Made by a program: the position numbers and the translations under genes
Notes under the pieces: model-generated
Seen by the model: only the letters and a program-made list of their open reading frames with translations
Databases searched by the model: none
Told to the model about the DNA's origin: nothing
Shown: one piece after another, positions 1-11,284 of the stretch
How positions within the stretch are numbered: the stretch's first letter is position 1
Layout of the letters: the number at the start of each line of letters is the position of its first letter
NCBI GenBank assembly: GCA_030248195.1
Contig: JASAND010019756.1
Coordinates: 1-64,000, forward strand
Length of the DNA: 64,000 nucleotides
Origin: Trissonchulus latispiculum
Taxonomy: Eukaryota; Nematoda; Enoplea; Enoplida; Ironidae
Reading direction: 5' to 3'

Positions 1-1690
1 CCAATTTCATTACACATATCCATAAATTCTAAATACACTCCAAAATACCCACCCATTACACCCCCATCTAAATAAGTGCCCAATTTTCAGCATGTTTTTA
101 GAAAAAATTTGACAAATTATATCCCCCCGATGGGCCTCACTCCCCAGTCCAAAGAGCCCCACAACAGAAATTCTCTAGAATAAGCCCCGAAATTTGGTTA
201 TTTTTTGCTAATTTTTCCAAAATTTATTTTAAAATACCTAAGCTTAGGCAATTTTTCGAGCCTTCTGCGCGACATCATCCACCCCGTATTGACGTCCCGG
301 AGGTGTAACGTAGATTTGGGCTGGGGGGCACCTCCCCCCGAAATTTGGGGGGGCCCCTTTTTAAACCGCCCATACCTCCCCCACGACCCCCCCCCCAAAC
401 CTCCCCCAAGAAATTTTTCTATTTTTATGCTAAAAATCGCATTTTCAGCCATTGCTAATGCCGAAAAACGTGAAATCATTAAGTAGTTTTAACATTAGAC
501 TGTGTTTTTAAACTCGAAAATTTGATGGCCAACATGTTTCTGAGTCCAGAATAAGGTCAATATTGAGTCTAGAAGTCCATAATACCGTTATCAATGTTTA
601 TTTCTCGCGATAATAAACACTTTAAGCCAAATATTTGGACTTTTTTGATGTTGCAAAATTTACCCTTAAAAACCCCAATTTTTGGGCAATGTTCGCGCCG
701 TCGGCGCGACTACCCCCCCCCCCCCCCCAGTTCCCAAAAATTTCTGGGGGGGGGGGTTTGAGAAAATGGCGAAGGGCATAGGTGAACCAGGCTACAGTTT
801 GCCCCCTGTGAGACCCCCCCCACGGAGAGGCCAGACCCCCCTCCCCCCCTACCCGACCTCAACTACTCCCCCCCCAAGCCGAGCTCAAACCCCCCTCCCC
901 CCCTAAAATTGGGTCCAAACCAGGTAAAAAATGCAAAATTTTTTGAAAAAATTTTTTGCAATTTCTGGAAAATTTTGAAAAAAATTCGAAAAAAATGGCT
1001 ATAAATCACATATAAAGAGCTAAAGATGGTTATTTATAGCAATTAAAAGGTAATATACGCAATTATAAACCACAATCTGGGCTAATTTAGGCATATTTTA
1101 GCACAAATTTGTCAATTTTCAAGCCCTATTTTCGCATACGAAAACTACTGAGAGAAGCTTTTGAGTATGTTTTATGTACTGTACATCGAAAAAGGAGCAT
1201 TTTTAGCCAAAAAAACTTGGGTACAGTTTAGGGGGGGTCCCCCTCCCCCAAATTTCGGATTTGGGTGGGGTCCCCCGAGCCAAATTTGGACCTTCTACTC
1301 CCCCCCCCCAACCCAAACAGGTGGTACACCTATGGCGAAGGGGGTTACCCCCCGCCCCCCCCACCCAAACCCTCCCCAATTACACCTATGCGTCCCCCCG
1401 GGGGGGGGGGCTGGGGGGGACCCCCACCAAAATGACAAATTTTGGCGACCCCCCCCCCAGATTTTTGGCGGAGAAGTTGTCAATAATGGCATAAAAACGA
1501 AAATTTAGGGGGGGGGTCCCCCCACCCTCCGTCGGGACCCCCCCAGATTTTTTGCCCAGCCACACCTATGTTTACATACACCTATGGGCCTTCCTGAAAT
1601 GGGCTGGTCTCCGCCCCCCCCAAAGTTTTGTACCCCGCCAATCAAATCAGCCTTCGGCCGTTCCCTCCAGATTCTAAATTTTTCGCATTT
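1..1690. other. Non-coding AT-rich sequence with G/C homopolymer islands
   Basis: I see no gene here. Runs of 6 to 12 G or C alternate with AT-rich sequence (about 320-400, 700-900, 1230-1560). They make proline- and glycine-rich open frames on both strands that look like artefacts of the homopolymers. The word CACCTATG recurs near 1327, 1384, 1564 and 1579, and again at 4267 and 21,671. It may be a worn transposon end, but no pair of termini could be matched. Confidence 0.6.
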
Positions 1691-2935
1691 TTAAGGTGCT
1701 GGTATCGCTTTGTGTAAATTTGACCCTATAGGCTTTAATTCTTTATGAAAGTGGATGAAACTTTCCAAATATACTATTTCGGTGCTCTTTAACATTCTGG
1801 GACCAGTCCCGCATTTTTACGTGCAAAGATCAGAAATTTTTGGTTTTTGCCATTATTCTCTCACCACATAGTCGAGACACCAGATTGGTTGGTATGGCTG
1901 GAAAGAGGGCACCAAAATGAACATTTTTGCTTTTACAACTTTTGAGCTATCTCTAGTGGTTAAGTCAGTATATATAAGCAAAAAACGATTTTTGGGGTCC
2001 AAAAATGGTCGTTTTCGAGAAAATCAGTTTTTTCAAAATTACTGCCAAATCATACGGACAATTTTGGTTTATTTATTCTCGATCGATACACAGTCTCATT
2101 GCACATTTTATCAATGCCTATTAGCCGGAGTTTGTTGCTCTAAGCTAGAGATTTGGCCGAAAAACCATTTTGGCAAAGCTGCGATTATTTTGTTTTGAAC
2201 ATCGATTTCTCAAAAACTACTCAATGGATTCGCGTGATTTTTGGCACAATGAGAATTCGCACTATTGCGGAGGGACACGCAATAAAGCAGCACAGAAGAA
2301 TAAGTGCGCCGCAGGCGAAATTTTTTGAAAAATTTGTGAAATGTATTAAAATTATGCTTAATTTTCACTCAAAATATGCATATAAACAGCTGAAAAATTT
2401 TTCTAGGGGGGGGCCCGGAATGTCAAAGGAGGGGGCCCAAATCGCAAAGGGGGGGGCCCCGGGCCCCCGGGGCCCCCCCCTGGATCCGCCACTGGAGGGA
2501 CATTTTTCTTGGTTTGAGCTAAAACATCTCCAGTTGCGAGAAAACTCAATGCAAAATTGCGAAATTTTGTGTCACCGCACATTTAATGGATTTTCTTGAC
2601 CGTTAAGACCTGCTGAGCCAAATCCCAAAAAATGTCCCTCGGCCCACATGTCCTTTATAGGTCGGCGCAAGAAAAAATTTTGGCCGATTCCACAGTTTTG
2701 AGAAATCGATGTTCAAAAATTTTTGGTCTATATTCAGCCTGTCAGATGTCAGTATGTCAGAAAAGTTTCGCTATTTTTTGCGGATTTTTACTAGTTTCGT
2801 TCTGTCATGAGAATCTACAGATTATAAGCTTTAAAATGATCTATAAAGCTCTTTCCAACTCACAAAATTGCGAAAGTTAGGGCGTTTCAAAAACTACCCA
2901 CAAAAGCACTGCACAAAACGATACCAGCACCTTAA
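1691..2935. mobile_element. TIR DNA transposon bounded by TTAA
   Basis: The element opens with TTAAGGTGCTGGTATCG and closes with its reverse complement. The inverted match runs about 24 bp with one mismatch (continuing CTTTGTG on the left, TTTTGTG on the right). TTAA lies at both edges (1691-1694, 2932-2935), as expected for TTAA-targeting superfamilies such as piggyBac or Kolobok. The inside shows no transposase, so it is non-autonomous. The same TTAAGGTG opening recurs at 22,824, 41,604 and 53,939. Confidence 0.65.
2269..2502. mobile_element. Small insertion ending in GGATCCGCCACT, with 9-bp direct repeats
   Basis: GGAGGGACA occurs at 2269-2277 and again at 2494-2502. Between them lie 216 bp that end in GGATCCGCCACT, the reverse complement of the (C)AGTGGCGGATCC end seen on other elements in the window. 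The left end does not match that terminus, so this may be a truncated copy nested in the TTAA element. The direct repeat is the main support. Confidence 0.4.
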
Positions 2936-3563
2936 GGTAAAACGCAAAAATCGCTGTTTTAAGCTTAAAATGAACTTATAAGTCCATAAACTAGCTAAAA
3001 ATTGAGAAAATTTGACCTCAAAAACCTATATATATAATTTTTCGACACTTTTGGACGACCCCCAAAAAAGTGGGGGGCTCCGCAAAGTGGGGGGGAGGGA
3101 ACCGAAAAGTGGGGCCCCCAGATTTTTAGACTATCCCACCCTCCGTCGGGACCCTCCCCTTATCCCTCCCCCCACTTTTGGTTACCCTCCCTAACCCCCC
3201 AGCACTTTTTGGGGCGAAAAAGTTAGCTAACTTTTGCTAAAAAATGGTCATTTTTTGAAATTTTTTTCTCAAATTTTGGCTTAAAATCGGTTTAAAACTG
3301 TATAAAAACACCTAAAACGATAAAAACAAGCCTTGTTTTGACAAAAAACGTTAAAATACAGAAAACTTTGCGTTTTTAGCCCATTTTTTGAATTTTCTGA
3401 GGTCCGAATTTGGGATGGGGGTTTGGGGGGGGGGTAGTCCCCATCACATTTCGGGGGTCGACCACCAAATTTCCGAAGTTTGCCCCCCACCAAAAATTTC
3501 CGGTGAAACTATGGCCCCTCCACTAAAAATGCCAGAATCTTGGGGAAAATTGCAACAACATTG

Positions 3564-3597
<34 letters not shown>

Positions 3598-5180
3598 TAT
3601 ATTATATACATATATAGATATGCTAAAAATCATTGAAAATAGCTGATAAGACAATTTTTCCCATTTGGACTGCAAAACTTTTTCTGACCTCGCCTCTCGA
3701 AAATTTTTCACTTCCCCCAAATTTTTTGTTACCCCCTCCCCTGGGCTTATTGTAGGGGTTTTTCTTAGGGTGCCAAAAGTCTAAGGTGGAAGGTATTTGG
3801 GGATTTTAGTCGGAAAAATTTTTTAAAAATAGTGCTCTTTTTCTAGAGTGCGCTGTTTTGTACCAACTGTTTAGAGAGAAGGGTTATGCCCCCCCTCCCA
3901 GTTAAATATATAAACCCAGCCCAACTTTTTAGCCAGACTCTGACTCCCTGCTGCTGCGACTGGCGGATCCAGGATTTGGTGACGGGTGTGGCGGTAAAAT
4001 TTCCTCGAGGGGGGTCTGGGGGGCGGAGAAACCCGCCATAAGTTAAAAATTTTTTGTTCTTGCAATAAAATCGGTCTTCGGATCATTTATTTGAAGAACT
4101 GAGAAAATTTTATAAAAAACTACACATTTTCATCGGATGCATTTGAAGCTTTCAAGCTTCTTCATAAATTCATTAAATACGCCTTTAAAAATGAAAAAGT
4201 TTTTAGTTTTGGTTCCGATTTTGCTCCTTAATTTGCCTACCTTTTCCCCCGGGGTTCCGCCCCTGGCCACACCTATGGATTTGATATTTGTTTTGTTGTC
4301 AAAATTAAAAATCTGGAATTGTTAACCAAAAACAATAGAGAGCTGTTTACCACTGTTGTAGTGAGAGTCCCCGCACACCGTTTCAATTCTTAGCCCTCTG
4401 GAATAAATAAAGTGTCCATCTGCCCAGACGCGTCAATGCCTTATATATCCTGCATGGCTGTTTTAGCTTTTTGCCATGGTGGAGAAAAGTGCCAAAATCC
4501 CTCGCCTGGACGATGCAGCTAATATAATAAGTGCGTAAAGTGTAGAGTGCATAATTATGTAGGGGCGCGATAGCGCCCCTACATAATATGGGTATAAAGG
4601 CGTCTGCGCGGAGACAGTGTTGGCCTGGTGCCAGCTAATTAGAGGTCCGGGAGGGGTAAAAATGTTACCATCGTAAAGTACTCGAGTAGTACTACAAGTA
4701 CCACCATACTTTTGGTTAAAATTCCGAACTTCGAAATTTTGCACTAGGCGGGAGTTACCGTGCGTTTGTTTTTTTCTCGGTTAATAACGCTTTTCGGAAG
4801 TGCTTATGTCAGCGCAGTGTTGGAACGATATGGGCATTTTGGTCCTATACTACTATTATATGTTGGTAGGCAGGGTCCTCCCATGCAACCTTTTTTGGTC
4901 ATTTTGGCACACTACCAATTTTGGCTCTGTGCCAAGGCCCCAAAGTCGGACTTTCGCTATTTTGGCACTTCGGTTGTGATCGACTTTTTTTCACAGGTTA
5001 GCAGCTAGATCGGTTTGGTTTGTTTTATTTGAATATTTCGGACTATGCGCGGAATGTAACGAGGGGGATTTTTTAATTTCGCTCTGTAGCATTCAGGAGA
5101 TGGGCCCAAACTTTGCATTTTTCACCTGTTTTCACGAAAAGTTTCTAAGTCCCACTTTTACAAGAAATGGCCTAAAACTC
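2936..5180. other. Non-coding region with repeat fragments
   Basis: I see no convincing gene. It holds more G/C homopolymer islands (3060-3200, 3415-3490), a TA microsatellite at about 3563-3620, and a probable worn element at about 3955-4270. That element opens with ACTGGCGGATCCAGG and ends near CCGCCCCTGG; no target duplication could be matched. The remaining short frames lack any recognisable motif. Confidence 0.5.
4556..4585. repeat. Perfect GC-rich hairpin
   Basis: Two 13-base arms (TATGTAGGGGCGC and its complement) flank a GATA loop. Similar hairpins with GGGG-CGC cores sit next to AT runs at 9808-9833 and 14,161-14,186, so this is likely a recurring transposon-associated structure. 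Confidence 0.55.
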
Positions 5181-6130
5181 ACTAAAAACGGCGTTTTTCG
5201 GCCTTGGGGTGGTACGCATATATAGTGAATCGGGGTCGCTGAAAACGATGAGCATACTGCCGATACCGACCGAAGTGACCACTGGTCAGCATGGCTCCTG
5301 TGGTTCCTCGCCCAGGGTGAAAGTAGGGAAAACTCACTATAAACAACATTTTTCGGCGTTTTGGTTCGGGGCATATAGTAAATCGACTACGCTCGTTTCA
5401 TTGGGCATATTGCCGAAATCGAGGGAAGTGACCAGTGATCACTACGGTCTATGGGGCCTATTGACCAGTGGTCAAACCCCTTAAAACGGCGTTTTTCGGC
5501 GTTTTGGTTGGGGGCACATATAGTTAATCGACTACGCTCGTTTCACTGGGCATATTGCCGAAATCGAGGGAAGTGATCAGTGGTCACTACGGTCTATGGC
5601 ACTATCGACCAGTGGTTAACCCCCTTAAAACGGCGTTTTCGACGTTTTGGTTGAGGGCACACATAGTAAATCGACTACGCTCGTTTCAATGGGCATATTG
5701 CCGAAATCTAGGGAAGTGTCCAGTGGTCGCTACGGTCTACGGGGCCATTTGACCAGTGGTCAAACCCCTTAAAACGGCGTTTTTCCCCGTTTTGGTTGGG
5801 GGCATTTATAGTAAATGGACTATGCTCGTTTCAATGGGCATATTGCCGAAATCGAGGGAAGTGACCAGTGGTCACTATGGTCTCGGGGCCTACTGACCAC
5901 TGGTCAAACCCCCCTTAGACAGCGGTTTTCGGCGTTTTGGTTGGGGGCATATATAGTAAATCGACTACGCTCGTTTCAATGGCCATATTGCCGATTCCGA
6001 TGGAAATGACCAGTGGTCACTACGGTCTATGGGGCCCTACTGACCACTGGTCAAACCCCCTAAAACGCGGTTTGCGGCCTTCTGGCTATAGTAAATCCGT
6101 GTCGCTGAACACGATGGGCATACTGTCGAA
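5181..6130. repeat. Tandem array A, about 145-bp unit, with palindromic core
   Basis: About six degenerate copies repeat every 140-148 bp; the GGGCATATTGCCGA box recurs near 5404, 5550, 5690, 5838 and 5978. Most units carry two palindromic cores, TGACCAGTGGTCA and TGACCACTGGTCA. The left flank (5181-5270) is an inverted copy of sequence at 9102-9190 and 9285-9365, so this array and array B appear to be the two ends of one larger composite element. The open frames inside are not genes: the period is not a fixed multiple of three. Confidence 0.7.
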
Positions 6131-6682
6131 GTCTTTGGCGAGGCGAAAAAGTTTTCTCCTTATACCACCCACAAACAAAGGTTGCAGCGCCCAAAGCTTG
6201 GGGCGGAGGTGAGAATTCAGTGGTACTATATATTTATATAATCACTTTTCTTCTCTACCTACGGCACTGTTCAAGCTCTATCCATTGCCGCATTGCTGGA
6301 AAGGGATCCTTTAAAATGACAGCAGGACAATTAATAAAAATGCTCCTCTGGAGCATGAAAAAGTAATATGGGTGATGGTGAGGTTGCAAAATCAAGAGAG
6401 GACTAGTCTTTAAAATGCTCCAGGCATATTTTAGAACCTTTGCGTTTCTATCTGAAAAATAAGCCAAAATATTAATTTTTGGCTAAGTTATCTTGTCCCC
6501 GCAAATCAAAATAATCTTGTCCCCGCAAAATAAAATTCTTAAGAAATACCCTGATACATATATATGGCGGATGATCTGCAAAAATTGAATAAATCGCAGC
6601 CTTCCATGGTTTTCTGCAAATACCAGAAACAGCATCTTAAAGGTTTCCAAATGTTTTGTTCTAAATACTTATATATATATAT
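6131..6682. other. Spacer between tandem array A and the MITE
   Basis: No gene is visible. It contains two short direct copies of AATCTTGTCCCCGC (about 6488-6535) and a TA microsatellite at about 6670-6682. Confidence 0.4.
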
Positions 6683-7574
6683 ACAAGTAGGAAAAATGCT
6701 CCTTGCAGTCGCATGTAAAATGCAATATGAGCTATGAGGGTCAACATTTAAATGTGTCAAGGACAAGATTTAAAACGTCTAATATGAGCCAGCATCTAAA
6801 TCGGTAAAGGACAAGATGTAACTGGCTAATATGAGCCGCTACGTTTCTCTTGGGCTCATATTGACGCTCGCTGCCGTGGTTTCAACGGCTTAACATCACG
6901 ACATCATACCATTTTGCCTACAGACTTTTTACTTTTATTCCCAAGTCTTTGAACAAATCCTCACCGTTTTGCGTAATATCAATTGCTTCATGGAATGTTT
7001 GGTTACAGATGTCCTGCCTGAATCTAATTTTGCCAGCTCAAACACCGAATTTAAGGTATCTGAACACTTTATACAGCTAAATTTCTCCCCTTTAAAGTTG
7101 AATTAGGTGGTATATATTTGGCATATACCAGTTTTGAAACACTGAAATACTAGAAACAAATGTATAAAGCTCCTGTAAACCGGTATAGACTTCGCTATCG
7201 GCTCACTGTACATAGCATTTATACAACAAAATACACAACTGATCTGTAAAAATTTGATGTGTGCTTATCCACGGTGTCGTACGATTGACTTTACTTATTG
7301 TATCAAGAGCACACGTATGTCAGGACAATTATGCATACGTATATGCGAATTTGAAAAGTGCAAAAGAGTTAACTCAACTTAATATCCTCGCGTCAATATG
7401 AGCCCAAGAGAAACGTAGCGGCTCATATTAGCCAGTTACATCTTGTCCTTTACCGATTTAGATGCTGGCTCATATTAGACGTTTTAAATCTTGTCCTTGA
7501 CACATTTAAATGTTGACCCTCATAGCTCATATTGCATTTTACATGCGACTGCAAGGAGCATTTTTCCTACTTGT
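6683..7574. mobile_element. MITE with 184-bp terminal inverted repeats
   Basis: 6683-6866 and 7391-7574 are inverted copies, matching base for base wherever I compared them (6683 pairs with 7574, 6740 with 7517). The end is ACAAGTAGGAAAAATGCTCC. A related end, ACAAGTAACAAAAATGCTCC, stands at about 9855 beside another TA run. The 524-bp interior has no coding frame of note. Insertion beside a TA run hides any TA target duplication, which would be expected for a Tc1/mariner-type MITE. Confidence 0.8.
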
Positions 7575-7639
7575 CCTTCTTCCAATTTTTGGGAGCGCCG
7601 CCTTATTAAGGCTCCGAAACCCCGAAAAACGCTGTTTTA

Positions 7640-9095
7640 GGTGGTATGACCAATTCGCATGCCCAATAACATTTGTATGCAAAATCGTAGCGTTCCAGCT
7701 ATCTCCAGTAGCTTGAACCAGGAACTGGTTCAACTTTGAACCAGTTGAACCAGATCTGGCCAGCCATGGGTCGGATCCCCAAAATAACACCACCAGTGAA
7801 TTCCCCATGCCCAACAACCTTTGTATGCCAAATATCAGCCTTCCAGCTTTCTCCAGTAGCTTGAACCAGGAACTGGTTCAACTTTGAACCAGTTGAACCA
7901 GATCTGGCCAGCCATGGGTCGGATCCCCAAAATATCACCACCAGTGGATTCCCCATGTCCAATGACCTTTGTATGCCAAATATCAGCCTTCCAGCTATCT
8001 CCAGCAGCTTGAACCAGGAACTGGTTCAACTTTGAACCAGTTGAACCAGATCTGGCCAGCCATGGGTCGGATCCCCAAAATAACACCACCAGTGAATTCC
8101 CCATGCCCAACAACCTTTGTATGCCAAATATCAGCCTTCCAGCTATGTCCAGTAGCCTGAACCAGGAACTGGTTCAATCTTGAACCAGTTTAACCAGATC
8201 CTGCCAGCCATTGGGTCGGAACCCCAAAATAACACCACCGGTGAATTCCCCATGCCCAATAACCTTTGTATGCCAAATATCAGCCTTCCAGCTATCTCCA
8301 GTAGCTTGAACCAGGAACTGGTTCAACTTTGAACCAGTTGAACCAGATCTGGCCAGCCATGGGTCGGATCCCCAAAATAACACAACCAGTGAATTCCCCA
8401 TACCCAACAACTTTTGCATGCCAAATATCAGCCTTCCAGCTATCTCCAGCAGCTTGAACCAGGAACTGGTTCAACTTTGAACCAGTTGAACCAGATCTGG
8501 CCAGCCATGGGTCGGATCCCCAAAATAACACCACCAGTGAATTCCCCATGCCCAACAACCTTTGTATGCCAAATATCAGCCTTCCAGCTTTCTCCAGTAG
8601 CTTGAACCAGGAACTGGTTCAACTTTGAACCAGTTGAACCAGATCTGGCCAGCCATGGGTCGGATCCCCAAAATAACACCACCAGTGAATTCCCCATGCC
8701 CAACAGCCTTTGTATGCCAAATATCAGCCTTCCAGCTTTCTCCAGCAGCTTGAACCAGGAACTGGTTCAACTTTGAACCAGTTGAACCAGATCTGGCCAG
8801 CCATGGGTCGGATCCCCAAAATAACACCACCAGTGGATTCCCCATGTCCAATGACCTTTGTATGCCAAATATCAGCCTTCCAGCTATCTCCAGTAGCTTG
8901 AACCAGGAACTGGTTCAACATTGAACCAGTTGAACCAGATCTGGCCAGCCATGGGTCGGATCCCCAAAATAACACCACCAGTGAATTCCCCATGCCCAAC
9001 AACTTTTGTATTGCAAATATCAGCCTTCCAGCTATCTCCAGTAGCTTGAACCAGGAACTGGTTCAACGTTGAACCAGTTGAACCAGATGAACCAG
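7640..9095. repeat. Tandem array B, about 148-bp unit, ten copies
   Basis: A unit beginning near CTTCCAGCTATCTCCAGTAG repeats about ten times with few changes; successive copies start near 7690, 7838, 7985, 8134, 8282, 8432, 8577, 8725, 8873 and 9021. Each unit contains a hairpin in which CTGGTTCAA is followed by TGAACCAG, plus a BamHI-type GGATCC. Minus-strand frames of 60-92 codons with nearly identical peptides arise because the repeats are so alike. The period leaves a remainder in threes, so frames break every two units and coding is unlikely. Confidence 0.85.
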
Positions 9096-9101
9096 GCGAG
9101 A

Positions 9102-9370
9102 TACGGCGTCGACAGTATGCTCATCGTGTTCAGCGACCCCGATTTACTATATATGGGTACCATCCCAAGGCCGAAAAACGCTGTTTTATATGGTTTACAG
9201 ACCATTTTCTTTGTTGACAGCTTGAACTTGGGGCTGGTTCACTGTTGAACCAGCTGAACCAGATGAACCAGGCGAGATACGGCGTCGGCAGTATGCTCAT
9301 CGTGTTCAGCGACCCCGATTTACTATATATGGGTACCATCCCAAGGCCGAAAAACGCTATTTTAGACGAC
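9102..9370. repeat. Inverted flank of the array A/B composite, duplicated
   Basis: Two direct copies (about 9102-9190 and 9277-9365) run from a GTATGCTCATCGTG box through a TTTACTATATATGGGTACC box to CCGAAAAACGCT. In reverse complement they match 5181-5270. This supports treating 5.2-9.4 kb as one element with about 90-bp inverted ends and internal arrays. Confidence 0.6.
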
Positions 9371-9940
9371 TTTTTGACAATTTTCTGTGTAGCGACCTCG
9401 AAAAATTTCTAAGTCCAAACGTCGATTTTTCCATTTTTGACCATCTGTAAAAATCGACCCAGAGCGAAATTCGGAAATCAAACATAAACTTGATCTGGAC
9501 CATAACCTAGATAATCAAAAATTAGTATAGAAAAATTTTTCCTATGGGCCGTTTGAAAAATCGGTGTGCGCAAAAATCGCCCTAAAAAAGTGGTCGATAC
9601 AGAGAAAAAAAAACCCCACTTTTAAACTTGTATCAAAAAGTCGATTTTTTCAAAGTTCATTTTTTCCGGACAAGTTTGGTATCATTCGAAAGCTCTTGGC
9701 CTGGAGATTTCAAAAATGTAAACTTTAGCTCTCAACTCCCTACCGTTAATTAGTTATGGCTAATTAACAGTTTCCCTAATCCGCAAAGTGCCTTTATAGC
9801 TCATATTATGAGGGGCGCTCCGCGCACCCTCATGATATATATATATATATATACAAGTAACAAAAATGCTCCGCACAAAAGGGGATAATATGTGTGTTGG
9901 GCCTATGTCTATCCTTTAAATTCCGGTTGAGAAAGGCATA
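9371..9940. other. Non-coding, with a hairpin and a TA run
   Basis: No gene is seen. A bulged hairpin lies at 9808-9833 (ATGAGGG and GCGC arms), followed at once by a TA microsatellite and a MITE-like end ACAAGTAACAAAAATGCTCC. Confidence 0.45.
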
Positions 9941-9944
9941 AATC

Positions 9945-10740
9945 CGACACCGCAAAAGTTGCTCAGCTACTTAGGGCTTTCATTTGATACCAAATTTTAC
10001 CACTTTTGAATAATTTTATTTTTGACTCAAAATCGCCTAACTCCCCACCCCGCCCCACCACAGCACTCTACAGCCACTTTGGGTATGCAGTTCTATGACA
10101 AAAGTTGCTCAGCTCACTTAGGGCTTTCATTTGATACCAAAATTGATTACTTTTGAAAAATTTTACGTTTGACCCAAAATCGCCTAAGTCCCCACCCCAC
10201 CACAGCACTCTACAGCCACTTTGAGCATGCAATTCTATGACAAAAGTTGCTCACCTCACTCAGGGCTTTCATTTGGTACCAAATTTGACCACTTTTGAAA
10301 AATTTCATTTTTGACCCAAAATCGCCTAAGTCCCCACCCCGCCCCACCACAGCACTCTACAGCCACTTTGGGTATGCAGTTCTATGACAAAAGTTGCTCA
10401 GCTCACTTAGGGCTTTCATTTGATACCAAAATTGATTACTTTTGAAAAATTTTACGTTTGACCCAAAATCGCCTAAGTCCCCACCCCACCACAGCACTCT
10501 ACAGCCACTTTGAGCATGCAATTCTATGACAAAAGTTGCTCACCTCACTCAGGGCTTTCATTTGGTACCAAATTTGACCACTTTTGAAAAATTTCATTTT
10601 TGACCCAAAATCGCCTAAGTCCCCACCCCGCCCCACCACAGCACTCTACAGCCACTTTGGGTATGCAGTTCTATGACAAAAGTTGCTCAGCTCACTTTGG
10701 GCTTTCATTTGATACCAAATTTGACCACTTTTGAGAAACT
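9945..10740. repeat. Tandem repeat, about 144-bp unit in 287-bp dimers
   Basis: The box CAAAAGTTGCTCA followed by GGGCTTTCATTTG recurs near 9953, 10,099, 10,242, 10,386, 10,529 and 10,677. Alternate copies resemble each other more than neighbours do (GATTACTTTTG versus GACCACTTTTG variants), giving a two-unit higher-order repeat. No coding content. Confidence 0.8.
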
Positions 10741-10769
10741 TTATTTTCGACCATTTGACCCTCCCACCC

Positions 10770-11130
10770 GACTGATCGTTCAAACGGCAAAGTAGAACCA
10801 GCCCAGCAAAATAGGTACGCCGGACGGCAAAACGAATACCGGGAATGAGCTGGGCACACCAGAAAACCCCTATAGACAAAGTTTTGAGAGGCCAGGTAGA
10901 GCCTACTATGGACCTCCAGGAAGCGGTTTCCGACTTGACCCTCCCGACGGCAAAGTAGAACCAGCCCAGCAATATAGACATGTCGGACGGCAAAACGGAT
11001 ACCGGGAATGAGCTGGGCACACCAGAAAACCCCTATAGGCAAAGTTTTGAGAGGCCAGGTAGAGCCTACTATGGACCTCCAGGAAGCGGTTTCCGACTTG
11101 ACCCTCCCGACGGCAAAGTGGAACCAGGCC
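10770..11130. repeat. Tandem repeat, about 160-bp unit
   Basis: Two full copies and a partial third of a unit beginning ACGGCAAAGTAGAACCAGCC occur near 10,785, 10,949 and 11,109. They include CCAGGTAGAGCCTACTATGG and CCTCCAGGAAGCGG. Overlapping minus-strand frames of 67-147 codons read through the repeat in three registers and share no known motif, so I do not call a gene. Confidence 0.7.
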
Positions 11131-11284
11131 AGCAAGATGGGTGGGTCTGACGGTAAAACTGACTGCGGGAATCGATTCTCCGTGCCAGAAAACCACTGTA
11201 TGGAAGATTTAAGCTTTCAAAGTTAAATAGATAGCGAGAAATTTCGAATTTTCGCCATCTTTGACGGGCCACTGTGGTCGCTAG

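Noticed and set aside
682..1508. Proline-rich frames in the first 1.5 kb
   Set aside because: They are produced by runs of C and G and exist on both strands.
5181..6130. CRISPR-like spacing
   Set aside because: Units of about 145 bp repeat over their whole length with no unique spacers, in a eukaryotic context.
7539..9066. Overlapping minus-strand frames with nearly identical peptides (HTKVVGHGEFTGG, QIWFNWFKVEPVPGSS)
   Set aside because: They are translations of the 148-bp satellite. The period is not a multiple of three, each frame stops within about two units, and no known domain is present.
10646..11272. Minus-strand frames of 67-147 codons
   Set aside because: They read a 160-bp tandem repeat in different registers and share no conserved motif.
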